DNA from: JAEXNA01 sp050486105
GTDB lineage: Bacteria; Vulcanimicrobiota; Xenobia; Xenobiales; JADMJV01
Length of the DNA stretch: 24,602 bases
Reading direction: 5' to 3'
Assembly (NCBI GenBank): GCA_050486105.1
Contig: JBJHCR010000058.1
Span: 1 to 24,602, forward strand
A model generated the notes under the pieces. The model searched no databases. It saw only the letters and a list, made by a program, of their open reading frames with translations, and had not been told where the DNA came from. Positions 21,663 to 24,602 of this stretch are shown here, one piece after another. Positions within the stretch are counted from its first letter, which is position 1. The number at the start of each line of letters is the position of its first letter. A program made the position numbers and the translations under genes.

Positions 21663-23279
21663 TCAGCGAACCTCGACCGCCTTCCAGGAACTGTGAGTTT
21701 GGCCGTAACGGTCCAAGGACCGGACTTCGATGGTGTGCAAACCGGGCTCTTGGAGAACTGCCGGCCTGGGGGACCGCCAGAGATGGTTTGTCGGCAGAGC
21801 TTGAGATGGTCCGAAGCTACTAGGAAAGCGTTGCAGTAGCTCGACAAAGTAGGGAGAACTGTCAGTGAAGCGCTCCATCTCGACCTCTACTTCCCCATTC
21901 ACCGAGACCACGACCCTATGGTCGGCTGCTCCTGAGAAAACGTTGGCGATGATCCAATCCTGTAGGGGTCGGTCCGGATCTTGGAGGTCGATCAACCCCT
22001 CGGGAACCTCAATTCTGATCTGAAATTCAGGAGAAGCATTCAAACCCTGGTATCGCTCGGTGTAAGACCCTTCGGCAAAGCGGAATAGGTGAAATCCGTT
22101 TGGAACCCCGTCACGCTGAGTAGAGATGGGAATCCCGCGTTCATCTTCAGGACCCATCCACCAAGAGCCGGAGAGGGTGGAGGCGATCACTTGATGGAGA
22201 GGGTCGGTGTCGGACCAGCCGACCTCTTCTCCCAGAAGGTAGTGATAGACCATGTGAATGTGTCCAGCCAACACCAGAGCTTTGCGACCTTGCAATAAGG
22301 CCAGGAGTTGCTCCCGGTCTTCAGTGTTGGCCACGGCCATCTGTCCGTCCCAAACGAAAAGCGGGATGTGCATGGCCAGCACGATCAACCGATCTTCGGG
22401 GATCTCCTGAAGCAAATTTTCGAACCATCGAAGCTGTTGCTCACCGATCAAGCCCCGGTATTTTGGGACTCCGTTCTCTCCAATACCTTGATAATCGATG
22501 TTGTCGAAGGCCACGAAGACCGTGTCTCCGTATTCAAAACTGTAGTAAGTGGGTCCGTAATGTCTCTTGTAGGTGTCTCGGGCGTGGCGGTTTCCGCCGG
22601 CATCGTAATCGAGATCGTGATTGCCTATCACATTCCAAAGGGGAACCCCGATCTGAGCCATGATCTGGTTGTAGCGAGGAAAGAGGGAGAGATCGTCATA
22701 AACCAAGTCTCCGAGTACGAGGGCGAAATCGACTCCTGAGGCTTGCAGATCAGGCAGAGCATCGTCACGCAGATAGTCCAGATCAAGATGGTGTTGCGGT
22801 TGGGGGTCTCCAAACACGGCGGCGACCACCTCGGTGTTGGTTTCTGCTTGCTGCTGAGGGGCGCCAGGCAGTGGGAGCAGAGGGAATTCAAGATCTTTGG
22901 GTTCAGGAGTTCCCGTGGCAGGAAGCCCGCCATACTTCAGCGGAGGCGAACCAGTCGGTTCGTATAGGTAACTGAATTGAGGCAGATTCAGGAGATTCAG
23001 GGGGACCCGATGGGTGGAGGGTTGCTGTACGTAGACGGCCCGCCCCGGAACAAGGGTTAGAGTGAAGCGCCCTTGCTGGTCGGTGCGGACAACCTCCTGC
23101 TGATTGCTCACGAGTATTCCGGGCAGGCCGGGTTCTCCGGGGTCTCGGGTTCCATTGCCATTGCGGTCTTCGAAAACCATACCCTTCACTTGAAGCGGAG
23201 TGGCCACAGCTTCCTGAGGGAAATACAAGATCAGGATGGTGGTGACAACTAAGCTTAAGGTGGAGACGAGTTTGGACAT
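21663..23279 (-). CDS. Exported calcineurin-like metallophosphoesterase with N-terminal SdrD-B-like domain
   Basis: A 538-aa protein with a signal peptide (residues 1-27, LSLVVTTILILYF, AVATP). Residues 30-80 resemble an SdrD-B/CNA-B-type beta domain, with GMVFEDRNGNGTRDPGEPG and TDQQGRFTL. The metallophosphoesterase core has all five metal-site motifs: GDPQPQ (D158), GDLVYD (D191), GNHD (219-222), MHIPLF (H304) and GHIH (339-342). The remaining roughly 180 residues form a C-terminal beta-rich domain. This order matches the known MetallophosN, Metallophos, Metallophos_C architecture of secreted phosphoesterases. The substrate (phosphodiester, nucleotide or phospholipid) cannot be told. ATG 23279 gives a good signal peptide; the nearest purine-rich site (GGAAAGG) is rather far upstream. 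It diverges from ndh and lies 184 bp before the hydrolase. Confidence 0.92.
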   Translation of the reverse strand: MSKLVSTLSLVVTTILILYFPQEAVATPLQVKGMVFEDRNGNGTRDPGEPGLPGILVSNQQEVVRTDQQGRFTLTLVPGRAVYVQQPSTHRVPLNLLNLPQFSYLYEPTGSPPLKYGGLPATGTPEPKDLEFPLLPLPGAPQQQAETNTEVVAAVFGDPQPQHHLDLDYLRDDALPDLQASGVDFALVLGDLVYDDLSLFPRYNQIMAQIGVPLWNVIGNHDLDYDAGGNRHARDTYKRHYGPTYYSFEYGDTVFVAFDNIDYQGIGENGVPKYRGLIGEQQLRWFENLLQEIPEDRLIVLAMHIPLFVWDGQMAVANTEDREQLLALLQGRKALVLAGHIHMVYHYLLGEEVGWSDTDPLHQVIASTLSGSWWMGPEDERGIPISTQRDGVPNGFHLFRFAEGSYTERYQGLNASPEFQIRIEVPEGLIDLQDPDRPLQDWIIANVFSGAADHRVVVSVNGEVEVEMERFTDSSPYFVELLQRFPSSFGPSQALPTNHLWRSPRPAVLQEPGLHTIEVRSLDRYGQTHSSWKAVEVR

Positions 23280-23430
23280 AGACAGTCGGGACCTTTCCGG
23301 GTGGCCTGCTGGCCTGGGGTTTCACTTAAGACTCCTCGGCTTCCCCCTGGAGTTCACCAACTGCTGGTCCAAATTTGCCAAGCAGTGATTCCGGTTGTCC
23401 GATCTGAGAAGAGGGTATGAGCCATCCAAC
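23280..23430. promoter_or_regulatory. Divergent intergenic region between phosphoesterase and ndh
   Basis: A 151-bp gap that must hold promoters for both directions, but I see no strong -35/-10 pair. It contains a short GGCC-TGCT-GGCC inverted repeat near 23305. At 23417-23434 a five-codon reading frame (MSHPT) has GAGGGT directly before its ATG, and its TGA overlaps the ndh start codon as ATGA. Confidence 0.35.
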
Positions 23431-24602
23431 ATGACAATTCAAGATCAAGCTCCCCATATTGTGATCGTCGGTGCGGGGTTCGCAGGACTTCAGGCCGCCG
23501 ACCGTTTAGCCAAGGTGAAGGCCAGGGTGACCTTGGTTGACCGAAACAACTACCACCTTTTTCAGCCGCTTCTCTATCAGGTTGCCACGACCGGTCTCAA
23601 TCCTTCAGAAGTAGCCACCATCGTGCGGGCCAACTTTCGAAAGCAGAAGAATCTCCAAGTTCTAAAAGCCGAACTCACCGAGGTCGATCGTGAGGCGAGG
23701 CGTCTAGTCTTCGACCGAGGACAGGTGATCCTCGACTACGATTATCTTCTCCTTTGTGTCGGGGGGAAGACCTCCTACTTTGGCAACGACGCTTGGGAGG
23801 AGTTGGCTCCTGGGCTGAAGAGTCTCGACGACGCTGTCACCATCCGGAATCGGGTGCTGGATGCATTTGAGCAGGCCGAACTGAAGGCCGAGTCCGAAGA
23901 GTTCGAGGCTCTGACCTCCATCGTCATCATCGGGGGTGGACCCACGGGAGTTGAGCTTGCCGGGGCCTTCGCCGAGCTCAGGAGCAAGGTGCTCCATCGA
24001 GATTTTCGGCGTTTTGACCCCAGCAAGGCTCGGGTGATTCTGATCGAAGCGGGCGACACTTTGTTGACCGGTTATCACGCAAACCTCAGTCAGTACACTA
24101 AGAAACGACTCGAAAAGGTTGGGGTGGAAGTGCGCCTTGGGGAGAGAGTTCTTGAGGTGACGGAGTTCGGGGTGGTCACCCCCGCTGGTCCCATTCAGGC
24201 CGAGAATGTGATTTGGGCCGCCGGGGTCGAAGGGCACCCCCTGTCCGAGGAGATCACTGAAGATATCGACCGCCGACGCCTGATCAAGATAGGGCCCGAC
24301 CTTCGAATGCCCGGAGAAGAGCGAGTGTACGTCTGCGGAGATATGGCAAGTTTCCTGCACGACGAACGATATCCTAGAGGATTACCCGGCATCGCACCAG
24401 TGGCCATTCAGCAGGGGCAGCATGCCGCCAAAAACATCGCCCTTCAAATCAAAGGTCAGCAACCCAAACCGTTTCGCTATTTCGACAAAGGCAAAATGGC
24501 CACCATAGGTCGATCAGCGGCGGTGGTGGAATCTTCTGGCCTGAGACTGAAGGGTTTGCTGGCCTGGTGGGCCTGGCTCTTTATTCATTTGCTTTATTTG
24601 GT
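23431..24602 (+). CDS. ndh: Type II NADH dehydrogenase (NDH-2), C-terminus beyond right edge
   Basis: This is a single-subunit, non-proton-pumping NADH:quinone oxidoreductase with FAD, peripheral on the inner membrane. About 390 residues are visible and no stop is reached. An N-terminal FAD-binding Rossmann motif HIVIVGAGFAGLQAA (GAGFAG at 14-19) and an NADH-binding motif IVIIGGGPTGVELAGAF (GGGPTG at 168-173) are present. The second FAD motif (VYVCGDMA) and the quinone-side signature YFDKGKMATIGRSAAV follow. The visible end (LLAWWAWLFIHLLYLV) is the amphipathic/hydrophobic membrane anchor of the family. ATG 23431 is the first in-frame ATG. It has no close Shine-Dalgarno but overlaps the stop of a tiny upstream frame, so coupling is possible. 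It duplicates the NADH-oxidising role of the nuo operon, without energy coupling. Confidence 0.95.
   Translation, partial: MTIQDQAPHIVIVGAGFAGLQAADRLAKVKARVTLVDRNNYHLFQPLLYQVATTGLNPSEVATIVRANFRKQKNLQVLKAELTEVDREARRLVFDRGQVILDYDYLLLCVGGKTSYFGNDAWEELAPGLKSLDDAVTIRNRVLDAFEQAELKAESEEFEALTSIVIIGGGPTGVELAGAFAELRSKVLHRDFRRFDPSKARVILIEAGDTLLTGYHANLSQYTKKRLEKVGVEVRLGERVLEVTEFGVVTPAGPIQAENVIWAAGVEGHPLSEEITEDIDRRRLIKIGPDLRMPGEERVYVCGDMASFLHDERYPRGLPGIAPVAIQQGQHAAKNIALQIKGQQPKPFRYFDKGKMATIGRSAAVVESSGLRLKGLLAWWAWLFIHLLYL

Noticed and set aside
1..24602. Mobile elements, CRISPR arrays, tRNA/rRNA genes or a defence island
   Set aside because: No transposase, integrase, regularly spaced repeats or RNA-gene signatures were seen. 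Gene content and base composition by eye are uniform and housekeeping-like.

Overview
The window is a chromosomal segment of a moderately GC-rich bacterium, densely packed with genes. It has no rRNA, tRNA, insertion sequence, prophage or CRISPR signature. Content is respiratory and central-metabolic: a complete-type NDH-1 operon, a glycine decarboxylase, a phosphofructokinase and a second NADH dehydrogenase. I cannot place the organism from sequence alone. The NuoB/NuoH sequence style, the actinobacterial-type PFK (GGDG with PKTIDND) and two promoters that sit almost on their start codons argue against an ordinary proteobacterium.

Layout. (1) 1-11909, minus strand: nuoA-B-C-D-E-F-G-H-I-J-K-L followed by the first codons of nuoM, which runs off the left edge. 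Genes overlap by a few bases or sit within about 80 bp of each other, so this is one operon. It reads from a promoter at about 11912-11947, whose -10 lies inside a perfect CRP-type palindrome (TTGTGA-N6-TCACAA). (2) 12004-13874, minus: a CrtQ/CruC-like glycosyltransferase and an LPLAT-family acyltransferase, overlapping by 22 bp and together suggesting a glycosylated, acylated lipid, perhaps a carotenoid. (3) 13875-14225: a 351-bp divergent regulatory region with two good sigma70-type promoters, four TGTATA half-sites and a gcvP leader holding a terminator-like hairpin. (4) 14226-17135, plus: full-length gcvP. (5) 17238-18242, minus: a secreted LysM-NlpC/P60 peptidase, facing gcvP across three tandem stem-loops. 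(6) 18444-20150, plus: an exported TlpA-like thioredoxin-fold protein with a CxxS site, then pfkA. (7) 20155-23279, minus: an 82-residue glycine-rich protein, an unassigned Ser-nucleophile alpha/beta hydrolase, and an exported SdrD-B-like/calcineurin phosphoesterase. (8) 23431-24602, plus: a type II NADH dehydrogenase, cut by the right edge.

How it fits together. NDH-1 (proton pumping) and NDH-2 (non-pumping) lie about 11.5 kb apart and both feed electrons from NADH to quinone. Glycine decarboxylase and glycolysis supply that NADH. The most striking single observation is that NuoL carries Gly (residue 153) where the antiporter-like subunits have an essential TM5 glutamate, while the other conserved charged residues of the subunit are intact. 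The other second-look items are regulatory: the palindrome on the nuoA promoter, the near-leaderless promoters, the TGTATA cluster and the gcvP leader. I did not find a defence island or another obviously new multi-gene system. The least understood genes are the hydrolase and the small glycine-rich protein at 20155-21478.
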